A stretch of DNA of 14,885 nt from CAYUYM01 sp964449305 (GTDB lineage Bacteria; Bacteroidota; Ignavibacteria; SZUA-365; CAYQST01): assembly GCA_964449305.1 (NCBI GenBank), contig CAYUYM010000078.1, positions 1 through 14,885 on the forward strand, given 5' to 3'. This document shows, one piece after another, positions 1 to 6,852 of the stretch; position 1 is the stretch's first letter, and every line of letters begins with the position of its first letter. A model generated the notes under the pieces. The model was not told where the DNA came from. It made no database searches and was given only the letters and a program-made list of their open reading frames with translations. A program made the position numbers and the translations under genes.

Positions 1-124
1 TCATGAGAGCTAAAACCTTCATGATTTTGTCTCATTTCTATTGGCAGGTTCCGCTGATAACTCTGAAAACTCTGACAACCTTCCTGCCGGTTGACCGGTT
101 CGAGGAAAAAACTATGGTGCTCCC
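1..124. other. Leader region of the lipoprotein gene
   Basis: No gene is visible in these first 124 bases. They hold a short, weak inverted repeat (ATGAGA at 3-8 with TCTCAT at 30-35) and the 26-base repeat tract listed separately at 55-80. A Shine-Dalgarno-like GAGG lies at 102-105. It is better spaced for a four-codon reading frame starting at 114 than for the lipoprotein start at 125. I see no Bacteroidota-type promoter here; it may lie left of the window. Confidence 0.5.
55..80 (+). repeat. 9-base repeat, left copy (TCTGANAAC type)
   Basis: The tract is built from about three 9-base units of the form (T)CTGANAAC. Its first 21 bases (55-75) match the reverse complement of 1132-1152 with only two differences, both T here against C there. 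It therefore forms an inverted pair with the larger array on the other side of the lipoprotein gene. It lies in the probable 5' untranslated region of that gene. Confidence 0.75.
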
Positions 125-1126
125 ATGAAACACATCCTGATGTTGGCCACCGTGGTCCTGGTTCTTGCAGGCTGTGATGACCCGGGATCCCCACCACCGA
201 CGACGCTCCCCGTGGGGGGCGACACTTGCTTCAATGATTCTCCCTACTCCCCGAATGACAGCGCACAGTATCCCGAGCCCTGGGTTGCAGTCACCATCAA
301 TGTGTGGGATGTGACACGATCCGCGACAACAGGCCTCCTCATGGGGAATATTCATGTCATCCATGGCGGCCACATAGCGGGTGTATTCGTCTACGATCCG
401 GAGAAGGATGCCCTGCTCGCCTTTGTTCAGGGTACTGCTGGGGGATGGTCTCCTGATGGCAACCGCGCACTCATCGAAGCCTGGGACGGTCACTACATCT
501 ATGACGCCTGCACTGGAAGCCTCAGACGGGTTTCTCTTTGTACCGAGATGGTGGACTCCCACTGGTCGCTTGATGGCTCACGCATCGAGTACTCATATCG
601 GAGTGCACTCTGGTCGATCGATACAACCGGCGCGGACAAACGCTGCATCGAGCAGGGGCTCTGGTATCTGCGGCCATCAGCTCCAGGAAGATATCTGGGA
701 TTTGACACGAAGAAGGGCATGTATTACTACGACACCACAACCCGGACGCAGGAATACGTCCAACTGCGCAACCTTCCAGCGGGACGTCTGACCTTTGTTG
801 CAGATCATGGCTGGGACCTCTCTCCGAACAGAAAGCGCGTTCTGATCGATATCCAGAGCCGGAGCTACGATCCTGTTGTCGCACGCAATGAAGGCGGTCT
901 CTGGCTGATCGACATGGAGACCAATGTCGCCACGAAGATTCTGCCGCCTCAGTATTGGCCGACCACGTACCAACCCAGGTGGCTGTCCAACACAACATTC
1001 AGTGGCTCCTTCTTCTGCATGACGCGGAACCTCGCGCGCTCCACCGAGATGGTGTGGGAGTGGGACCTGGTCAACAACACCGTCAAACCCATCACGCAGC
1101 CATGGATGCGGTTGTTTCCGTGGTAG
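125..1126 (+). CDS. Putative lipoprotein with TolB/WD40-like propeller repeats
   Basis: This encodes a 333-residue exported lipoprotein. Residues 1-16 form a short hydrophobic signal peptide ending in the lipobox LAGC, so Cys17 would be lipidated after signal peptidase II cleavage; Asp18 and Asp19 follow it. A low-complexity linker (SPPPTTLP) leads into a body with at least three blades of the kind found in TolB-type propellers: GGWSPDGNRALIEAWDG near 106, SHWSLDGSRIEYSY near 145, and WDLSPNRKRVLIDI near 231. Each is followed by a strand such as LWSID or LWLID. The sequence shows no catalytic motif, so the role is probably binding or scaffolding at the envelope. I do not recognise a specific family. 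The ATG at 125 is chosen because the signal peptide starts there. The gene is flanked by inverted 9-base repeats and converges with the large outer-membrane protein gene. Lipoprotein status is well supported; the propeller fold is inferred from repeat spacing. Confidence 0.8.
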   Translation: MKHILMLATVVLVLAGCDDPGSPPPTTLPVGGDTCFNDSPYSPNDSAQYPEPWVAVTINVWDVTRSATTGLLMGNIHVIHGGHIAGVFVYDPEKDALLAFVQGTAGGWSPDGNRALIEAWDGHYIYDACTGSLRRVSLCTEMVDSHWSLDGSRIEYSYRSALWSIDTTGADKRCIEQGLWYLRPSAPGRYLGFDTKKGMYYYDTTTRTQEYVQLRNLPAGRLTFVADHGWDLSPNRKRVLIDIQSRSYDPVVARNEGGLWLIDMETNVATKILPPQYWPTTYQPRWLSNTTFSGSFFCMTRNLARSTEMVWEWDLVNNTVKPITQPWMRLFPW

Positions 1127-1131
1127 ATGCA

Positions 1132-1176
1132 TCAGGGTTTTCAGGGTTATCAGGGTTGTCAGGGTTTTCAGGGTTG
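1132..1176 (+). repeat. Five tandem 9-base units TCAGGGTTN
   Basis: Five consecutive units read TCAGGGTT followed by T, A, G, T and G. The first eight positions are identical in every unit and only the ninth varies. The array begins 5 bases after the lipoprotein stop codon, between two convergent genes. The rest of this 145-base gap (1177-1271) is pyrimidine-rich and shows no clear terminator. The array is an inverted relative of the tract at 55-80. Confidence 0.9.
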
Positions 1177-1271
1177 GCTTCGAATGGACTCGAGCAGCCT
1201 GTCTCAAGCACCGTTTCACTCTTTTCTCTTCACTCGCTCCGCGTCCAACTCTTGAACACTTCAACCCTTCA

Positions 1272-4200
1272 TCAAAAATACGCTTTCACCTCCGCCCGGG
1301 CGGTGTGGATCACCACGCCTGATTCGCTGCGTCCAAGATAGGAGAGCGTTGACTGGATGAACCCGGCGAGGCGGTAATCGAGGTTCACGCGCCACACCCA
1401 GCTCTGCCCCTGCGGCCGGCCGTCGGTCAGCTCGTAGGGAAACTGCACCACGGTTTCGGACAGGATCACCTCGTTGCGTTCGAGCTCGATGCGCAGCCGC
1501 CCCGGTCCGTCGAAGGTCACGGCCGCGCGGACCGCCTCGGAGTTGATCGATGCATCAAGCCCCGCCCCCTGATAGCCGTCGCGTGCGGACTTGAGTGTGA
1601 GGACCATGCCCATCTCCACACGCGGCCAGGGGCGGTAGGAAAGATCGCCGGCAAAGGTCACGGCCTCGATGGCGCGCGCGCGGTTGCTCGTCTGCGTCGA
1701 GCCGACATTGTCGGTGATGAAGGCCAGGTCCGTCTGCAACCCGATCTCGCGGACGAGCTGGGAGCGCATGCGGAGCGACTGCTCACGCCGGTAGGCGCGC
1801 TCGCTGGCCAGGGCATATTGCGTGGCGCTGCGCCGCTGGTCGAAGCGCAACCGCAACGAGAAATCCGGCTGCTGATCGAAGAGGAACAGATCCTGCCGGA
1901 AGGTCTGGAACCCGCGGATCGTGTTGGAGTCGCTCATGAACGTGGAGGTGCGGAGCAGGTAGATGTTCGACGTCCGCGGATCACGGCTCTTTTCCTCCAC
2001 ACGGATCTGCGTCTCCGCCGACAGGGCGCGGAGCAGGTCCGACATGAATCCGGAACCGGAGGGTGGAATGCGCGACGGCGTGAGCGTGAGGCGGATCCCC
2101 GTCTTGAGATCGATCACAGGGAAGAGCGCCTGGCTCGGCACGGTGATGAGCACGTAATCGCCATCGAAGCGTGTCGGTTCAAATTCGTTCTCATCCTGCA
2201 GGCCGTTGCCGTTGCTGTCTCCGGTGTAGATGTAGCTGCCTTGTCCCACAGGCACCTTCCAGAACACCCGCTCCAAACGTGCCGTCCGCTCGGTGCTCAC
2301 TTCGTACAGCAGATCTGCAGCGACCGCCCGGTTGAACGTGGATGCCTGCGATTGCACACGTGACATGATGGACTGCACGTCCTGGTTGCCGGCGAGGCGG
2401 AAGGGCTCGGTGAAGTGCCGATCGCGGATGGTGAGCGAGGCCGATGTGGTGAACTCCTGCCCCGAGCGCATCGACCAGCCGTACTGCTGGAGCATGTCGT
2501 CGGACTGACGTACAAGCCGACCATCGAACATGGCATCCTCGCGCCGGAAACCCACGTCGGCGCTGAAGCGCATGCCCGCGATGTCGACGAGTTCGACGCC
2601 CGGTCGGAGATCGATGAAGGCCAGGGATGTCGCACGCAGGCTGTCGCCGGCGCTGTTCTCGTCCGTGCGGCGCTCCTGCTCAAGGCGGATGCGCGGCCGC
2701 AGGATGCCGAACCCCGCCTGTGCGTCGCCCCGCTGCCGCAACCAGGTGCCGCGCTGGTTGCCGTCGGGGTTGTCCGAGGCGATGTGCTCCACCGCATACG
2801 AGGCCGATGTGAGCCACGGCAGTGCAGGGGATTCGCTCGCGCTCAGGCCTCCGTTGATGCGGAGCGAGCTGAAGCCGCCGCGCCGCATCGATCCCACCGC
2901 GACGTCCGATGCCAGGAAGCTCGTGGGGCGGTAGCCGGCTCCCACCTCCAGGATGGTCTCGCGCGCGGCCGTGGCATCCTGAAGACCCCAGGTGCGGGAG
3001 AACTCCACCTCGTTGATGCGGTCGGCCGCGGTGAAATCGGGGGCGATGCTGCGCAGCGAGGCGTGGAGGGACACCGCTCCGGGCCCCGCTCCGCTGCTCT
3101 GCCAGTCCGTCCGCAGACGCAGTGCCTCGCCGGTGCTTGTGGCGGAATCGCCGAGCGCGAAACGGTTGCGGTTGAGGCTGCTGACGGCCGCCTCGCCCGA
3201 CACGGTGAGCCCGCCACCCGGGCGTGCGTCGAGCATCAGCACGGCGTTCTGCTGAACGCGTGGCAGCGGGAGGATGCGCACGGGGGCGTGGTCGCCCACA
3301 CCGATGCCGACGAATTCGTATGTGCCGAGCGTCTTGCGGATGTAGTCGCCCTGCCCGGCGCCGACATACGAGAACTGCACCGCGTAGGTGGCACTGTCCG
3401 TCCCGGGTTGATGGCGGTAGATGCCGATGCTGGCGCCACCAATGAGCGTGTCAATGAGGGCATAGAGTCCTGCACCGCGGGTCCGCGTGGAATCGAGTCC
3501 GACGTACACCGCACCGCTGCGCCAGGTGTTGCGCGCATCGCCGCCGGCCTGCTCCAGAATCCGTCTGTCCTCGTCGGACAGTTGGATGTCGATCGGGGAA
3601 TCCTGGTCGTCGGCCTCGCGGATGTAGCGGGCCGTCACATCCATCCTGTCGCCGAACAGACGTGCCGTCCCGTTCGCGGTGAACATCGATCGCATGTACT
3701 CCCGGTCGGCATATTCGAAGTCCACCACGATGCGGGAATTGGCGGTGATGATGCGGCGGGGTTTGAAGGTGATCTCCCCGCTCCCATACTCGATGACGTA
3801 GTCGTTGGATTCACCTCGGACCATTTCCACGCCGTCCACAAACACCTTCTCGGTGCCGGCGATCACCACGATGCGCTGTTCGCCGTTGCGGCCGGTGAGG
3901 CGGTACGGCCCCTGCACCGCATCAAGCCCGTTGAAACTGTTCGTGTGAAACGCTCCCTTCATCGTGGCATAGGAGGCGGACAGTGTGCCCCCGTCAAAGG
4001 TCCCCTCACCAAGGATGCCGGACAGCTTGCGGTTGTAGCGCCCGAATTCCGTGGTGGTGTGCGTCAGGACGAAGTCCCCGAGCGTGGCGGACACGTGGGG
4101 CGCATCGATGCGTACGAACACCTTGTCGAGCTCCTGCAGCGTGCGCGTGTTCCCCTCAGGCTGGATGGGCGTGTTCTCATCCGTCAGCGCCGCAACCACG

Positions 4201-4793
4201 GCGATGTCGTCGGACAGGCGGCCCGACATCTGGAGTCGGAAGCCGCTGTTGAGCGCCAGATCGCGGTTCGATCCCACCGTGAAGCCACGCCCGATGTAGC
4301 CGCTCTTCTGAAGCTCGGGACCGAAGATCGACTCCATCGACAGCGGCGTGGCGGGGACGCTGTACCGCATCGAATCGATGTTGACCGAATCAGGCATGGC
4401 GGCAAGCTCGCGGTTCCGGAACTGAAGGGGAAGGCGGAAGGGAAGCGCACGGTAACGGATGATCAGTTTCGCGACGCCCGCCTGCCGCAGGCTGTCCACC
4501 ACGCCGGCCCGCAGGATGATGCGGCCGCTGCGGGCGTCGAACCGGATGGCCCCCGCCTGTCCGTCAGGGGAAAGGCCGTCCACCGACAGCGTCCCCGTCT
4601 GAATGAATTCATGGGAGAGCTGGAGCGTGTCACCGGACAGGGCGAGTGTGTCGGCGATCGGGCGACCGCCGGGTGTGCCGGTGCCTGCCCCGTCCTGCGC
4701 CCAAGCCCGCACAAGGCACAGGGCCAGCAGGGCGGTGATGAGCGGAAGGCGGCGGTGGACGAAGGGCACGGGGTGTTGGTTGCTGATTCGCAT
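1272..4793 (-). CDS. Very large outer-membrane beta-barrel protein
   Basis: This encodes about 1173 residues. I place the start at 4793, not the upstream in-frame ATG at 4829, because MRISNQ begins a normal signal peptide: basic residues, a hydrophobic stretch near 16-29, then AWA|Q cleavage near residue 32. The mature protein is rich in alternating polar/hydrophobic strands and ends in Phe after a final amphipathic strand (VKAYF), the usual signature recognised by the BAM machinery. Near 171 comes FTVGSNRDLALNSGFRLQMSG, followed by many barrel-like strands. Near 306-361 is a beta module with NDYVIEYGSGEITF and RIVVDFEY; I recall similar modules in large outer-membrane proteins of Ignavibacteria and relatives. 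Two related motifs, GQGDYI (480-485) and GQGSYI (850-855), lead into strand pairs; the second contains a calcium-type loop DSNGNGLQDENEF at 859-871. There is no C-terminal type IX sorting domain. The substrate is unknown. It diverges from the membrane protein gene at 4916. Confidence 0.8.
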   Translation of the reverse strand: MRISNQHPVPFVHRRLPLITALLALCLVRAWAQDGAGTGTPGGRPIADTLALSGDTLQLSHEFIQTGTLSVDGLSPDGQAGAIRFDARSGRIILRAGVVDSLRQAGVAKLIIRYRALPFRLPLQFRNRELAAMPDSVNIDSMRYSVPATPLSMESIFGPELQKSGYIGRGFTVGSNRDLALNSGFRLQMSGRLSDDIAVVAALTDENTPIQPEGNTRTLQELDKVFVRIDAPHVSATLGDFVLTHTTTEFGRYNRKLSGILGEGTFDGGTLSASYATMKGAFHTNSFNGLDAVQGPYRLTGRNGEQRIVVIAGTEKVFVDGVEMVRGESNDYVIEYGSGEITFKPRRIITANSRIVVDFEYADREYMRSMFTANGTARLFGDRMDVTARYIREADDQDSPIDIQLSDEDRRILEQAGGDARNTWRSGAVYVGLDSTRTRGAGLYALIDTLIGGASIGIYRHQPGTDSATYAVQFSYVGAGQGDYIRKTLGTYEFVGIGVGDHAPVRILPLPRVQQNAVLMLDARPGGGLTVSGEAAVSSLNRNRFALGDSATSTGEALRLRTDWQSSGAGPGAVSLHASLRSIAPDFTAADRINEVEFSRTWGLQDATAARETILEVGAGYRPTSFLASDVAVGSMRRGGFSSLRINGGLSASESPALPWLTSASYAVEHIASDNPDGNQRGTWLRQRGDAQAGFGILRPRIRLEQERRTDENSAGDSLRATSLAFIDLRPGVELVDIAGMRFSADVGFRREDAMFDGRLVRQSDDMLQQYGWSMRSGQEFTTSASLTIRDRHFTEPFRLAGNQDVQSIMSRVQSQASTFNRAVAADLLYEVSTERTARLERVFWKVPVGQGSYIYTGDSNGNGLQDENEFEPTRFDGDYVLITVPSQALFPVIDLKTGIRLTLTPSRIPPSGSGFMSDLLRALSAETQIRVEEKSRDPRTSNIYLLRTSTFMSDSNTIRGFQTFRQDLFLFDQQPDFSLRLRFDQRRSATQYALASERAYRREQSLRMRSQLVREIGLQTDLAFITDNVGSTQTSNRARAIEAVTFAGDLSYRPWPRVEMGMVLTLKSARDGYQGAGLDASINSEAVRAAVTFDGPGRLRIELERNEVILSETVVQFPYELTDGRPQGQSWVWRVNLDYRLAGFIQSTLSYLGRSESGVVIHTARAEVKAYF

Positions 4794-4840
4794 GAAGATA
4801 CTGGCAGGTCCGCTTACATGCAATTCCATTCATGCGGGAT

Positions 4841-4873
4841 CTTGCTTTTGTGAACGCTCCGATAGTACTTTTT
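4841..4873 (+). promoter_or_regulatory. Weak candidate promoter for the 4916 gene
   Basis: TACTTTTT at 4866-4873 matches the Bacteroidota -7 box TAnnTTTG at all but the last base. CTTG at 4841-4844 lies 21 bases upstream and matches three of four bases of the -33 box. Transcription would start near 4880, leaving a leader of about 36 bases. Both boxes are imperfect, so this is only a candidate. Confidence 0.25.
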
Positions 4874-4915
4874 CATCTCGCAAACTTTCCCGGTTCCAGA
4901 TCCGTCCATTCGCCG

Positions 4916-5410
4916 ATGTTGTTCAAGCGCCATACCGCCCTCGTTTCTGCCACCCGTGTCTCCCACAGACGGCTGTATACGTCGATCAGCGTCCTGCCAC
5001 TCACCATCGCCCTCCTCTGGGGACTCAAGGAGGTGAACGCCGACGAGGGCTTCCTTGATTTCGTCGGCATCGTGGCGACGGCGCTCGGCACCATCGGCAC
5101 GGTGTTTTTCTTCCTCATGTTCTTCCGCCTCCAGGTCCAGACATCCCCCTCACACGCGCGCCGGTGGACGCTGCTCGGCATCCACCTCGCGGTGATGATC
5201 CTGCTCCTGATGGGCATCCGCTGGCTCGGGTTCTTCTCTCCATGGTCCACCATGGTGATGTGGGGGAACTACGACATCCAGACCGCCTCCCGCACCTGGA
5301 TCATCACCGTTCTCTCCTTCGGCAGCCTCACCCTGTTCGCATCCATCCTCGACTTCCACCGTCAGAGTGCCGAGGATCGTGTGGACGGACGAGAGGAGGG
5401 GAGGGGGTAG
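4916..5410 (+). CDS. Small four-helix membrane protein, unknown function
   Basis: This encodes 164 residues from the ATG at 4916. An in-frame ATG at 4832 would add 28 residues, but these look like translated intergenic sequence, so I prefer the later start. Four hydrophobic segments are visible: about 20-37, 49-70 (GIVATALGTIGTVFFFLMFF), 85-105 and 127-146. The N-terminus carries several Arg and Lys residues and the C-terminal tail is strongly charged (DRVDGREEGRG). By the positive-inside rule both ends probably face the cytoplasm. I do not recognise a family, and no catalytic or metal-binding motif stands out. The gene stands alone: it diverges from the large outer-membrane protein gene and runs tail to tail with purD, 29 bases apart. 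No Shine-Dalgarno sequence is evident. Confidence 0.65.
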   Translation: MLFKRHTALVSATRVSHRRLYTSISVLPLTIALLWGLKEVNADEGFLDFVGIVATALGTIGTVFFFLMFFRLQVQTSPSHARRWTLLGIHLAVMILLLMGIRWLGFFSPWSTMVMWGNYDIQTASRTWIITVLSFGSLTLFASILDFHRQSAEDRVDGREEGRG

Positions 5411-5439
5411 CCGTCCGGTCGTCCTGTTCCGTTCACCAT

Positions 5440-6735
5440 TCAGGGGTTCATGCCGCCGAGGGCCTTGCGGCCGATGTCGGTGCGGTAATAGGCGCCATCG
5501 AAGGCGATGCGGTTCACGGTGGAATAGGCGAGCGTGATCGTCTGCTGCAGGTCGGATCCCTCGCCCAGAGCGGTGACGCCAAGGACGCGGCCGCCGGCGG
5601 TGACAACCTTCCGTCCCTCACGGGCGGTGCCGGAGTGGAACACCACCACGCCCTCCTCCTGCTCGTTGATTGCATCGAGCCCAAGGATCTCCCTGCCGGT
5701 CACGTAGTCGTCGGGATAGCCGTTGGATGCCATGATCACACAGACGGCGTTGGCATCGTGCATGGGGATGCGGGTCATCTCCATGTGCCCGTCCGCGGCC
5801 GTCGTGAGAATCTCTGCAAGGTCGGCGTCGATGAGCGGCAGCACCACCTGCGTCTCCGGGTCGCCGAAGCGGCAGTTGAACTCCAGCACACGCGGGCCGT
5901 CGGGGGTGAACATCATCCCCACAAACAGCACGCCACGGTAGGGGATGCCCTCGGCGCGCATGCCGTCGAGCACCGGTTTGATGACGTGGATCTTCACATC
6001 AGCAAGCATCTCACGCGTCACCATCGGTGTCGGTGCGTAGGCGCCCATTCCGCCGGTGTTCTTGCCGCCGTCGCCGTCGAAGATGCGCTTGTGATCCTGC
6101 GCCGGGGCGAGGGTGGCGAAGCGCGTCCCGTCGGTGATGGCGAAGACGGAGGCCTCGAAGCCCTCGAGAAACTCCTCGACCACAAGCGTGGTGCCGGCCG
6201 AACCGAAGGCCGCTCCGCGCAGCATCTCCTCTGCGAGCCAGCCGGCCTCGTCAAAACTGTTCGAGATGACCACACCCTTGCCCGCCGCCAGGCCGTCCGC
6301 CTTCAACACGACGGGATAGCGGACCGTGCGCAGATGCTCGCGCGCAGTGAACACCTGGTCCGCCGTGAAGACGCGGAAGCCCGCTGTCGGGATGTGATGC
6401 CGCTTCATGAAGTCCTTGGCAAAGGCCTTGCTCGTTTCGAGCCGGGCGGCGGCCTGCGTGGGCCCGAAGATGCGCAGCCCCGCCTCCTGGAAGCTGTCCA
6501 CGATGCCGAGCGCCAGGGGCGCCTCCGGCCCCACCACCGTGAGGTCGATCCCGTTCTTCCGCACCCACGCAATGATCGCGTCGATGTCGGTGACCGGGAG
6601 TTTCACATTCTCCGCAATGGCGGCTGTGCCGGCGTTGCCGGGGGCGCAGTACAGCGCCTCCACCTTCGGTGAGTGCTTCAGTTTCCATGCGATCGCATGC
6701 TCGCGACCGCCGCTTCCAAGAATCAGGATCTTCAT
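5440..6735 (-). CDS. purD: Phosphoribosylamine-glycine ligase (GAR synthetase)
   Basis: This is the full-length enzyme of de novo purine synthesis, 431 residues, the usual size. It joins phosphoribosylamine to glycine, using ATP, to give glycinamide ribonucleotide in the cytoplasm. The N-terminal Rossmann-like domain begins MKILILGSGGREHA, with GSGGREHA at 7-14 and APGNAGTA at 31-38. ATP-grasp features follow: KADGLAAGKGVVI (145-157), VEEFLEGFEASVFA (186-199), GDGGKNTGGMGAYAP (221-235, the PurD signature) and EFNCRFGDPETQ (285-296), which carries metal- and ATP-binding residues. The C-terminal domain contains the usual AYYRTDIG element. The start at 6735 is set by the conserved first residues. 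It lies 117 bases downstream of the glycosyltransferase stop codon and is the last gene of the minus-strand run. No Shine-Dalgarno sequence is clear. Confidence 0.98.
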   Translation of the reverse strand: MKILILGSGGREHAIAWKLKHSPKVEALYCAPGNAGTAAIAENVKLPVTDIDAIIAWVRKNGIDLTVVGPEAPLALGIVDSFQEAGLRIFGPTQAAARLETSKAFAKDFMKRHHIPTAGFRVFTADQVFTAREHLRTVRYPVVLKADGLAAGKGVVISNSFDEAGWLAEEMLRGAAFGSAGTTLVVEEFLEGFEASVFAITDGTRFATLAPAQDHKRIFDGDGGKNTGGMGAYAPTPMVTREMLADVKIHVIKPVLDGMRAEGIPYRGVLFVGMMFTPDGPRVLEFNCRFGDPETQVVLPLIDADLAEILTTAADGHMEMTRIPMHDANAVCVIMASNGYPDDYVTGREILGLDAINEQEEGVVVFHSGTAREGRKVVTAGGRVLGVTALGEGSDLQQTITLAYSTVNRIAFDGAYYRTDIGRKALGGMNP

Positions 6736-6787
6736 GGCATTGAGGGCTGGTGTTCGGGGGATGCGTTGTGGGTTGTTGGCGAGGGCA

Positions 6788-6827
6788 GTGCCTCACCGGG
6801 TGATCGCCGCCTCGAGGCACCGATCAC
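6788..6827 (-). promoter_or_regulatory. Overlapping inverted repeats between the glycosyltransferase gene and purD
   Basis: Two 7-base stems can form here but not easily together. GTGCCTC (6788-6794) pairs with GAGGCAC (6814-6820). GTGATCG (6800-6806) pairs with CGATCAC (6821-6827), and the latter encloses a second small palindrome, GCCTCGAGGC (6809-6818). There is no T-run on either strand, so this is not a standard intrinsic terminator. It could be a binding site, an RNA switch in the purD leader, or chance palindromes in GC-rich DNA. Confidence 0.4.
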
Positions 6828-6852
6828 GGCCTCATGGTGCAACCGCGTCGGG

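Noticed and set aside
1132..1176. CRISPR-like array
   Set aside because: The units are 9 bases with no spacers and no cas genes nearby, so this is a minisatellite-type tandem repeat.
2415..4853. 812-codon open frame on the plus strand opposite the outer-membrane protein gene
   Set aside because: High-GC genes often leave a long antisense frame open. The minus-strand frame has a signal peptide, barrel strands and a terminal Phe, whereas this one is Arg/His/Ala-rich with no domain.
4832..4915. Extended N-terminus for the small membrane protein from the ATG at 4832
   Set aside because: The extra 28 residues would nearly meet the divergent gene, lack a ribosome site, and do not look like coding sequence.
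5164..6672. 502-codon plus-strand frame over purD
   Set aside because: It is antisense to a fully conserved purD and shows no recognisable motif. The same reasoning rejects 6673-8262 over the glycosyltransferase gene and 9704-11116 over the dehydrogenase gene.
6788..6827. H-type pseudoknot from the two interleaved stems before purD
   Set aside because: The two 3' arms are directly adjacent, with no bases left to cross the first stem. Both stems are unlikely to form at once, so alternative hairpins are the better reading.
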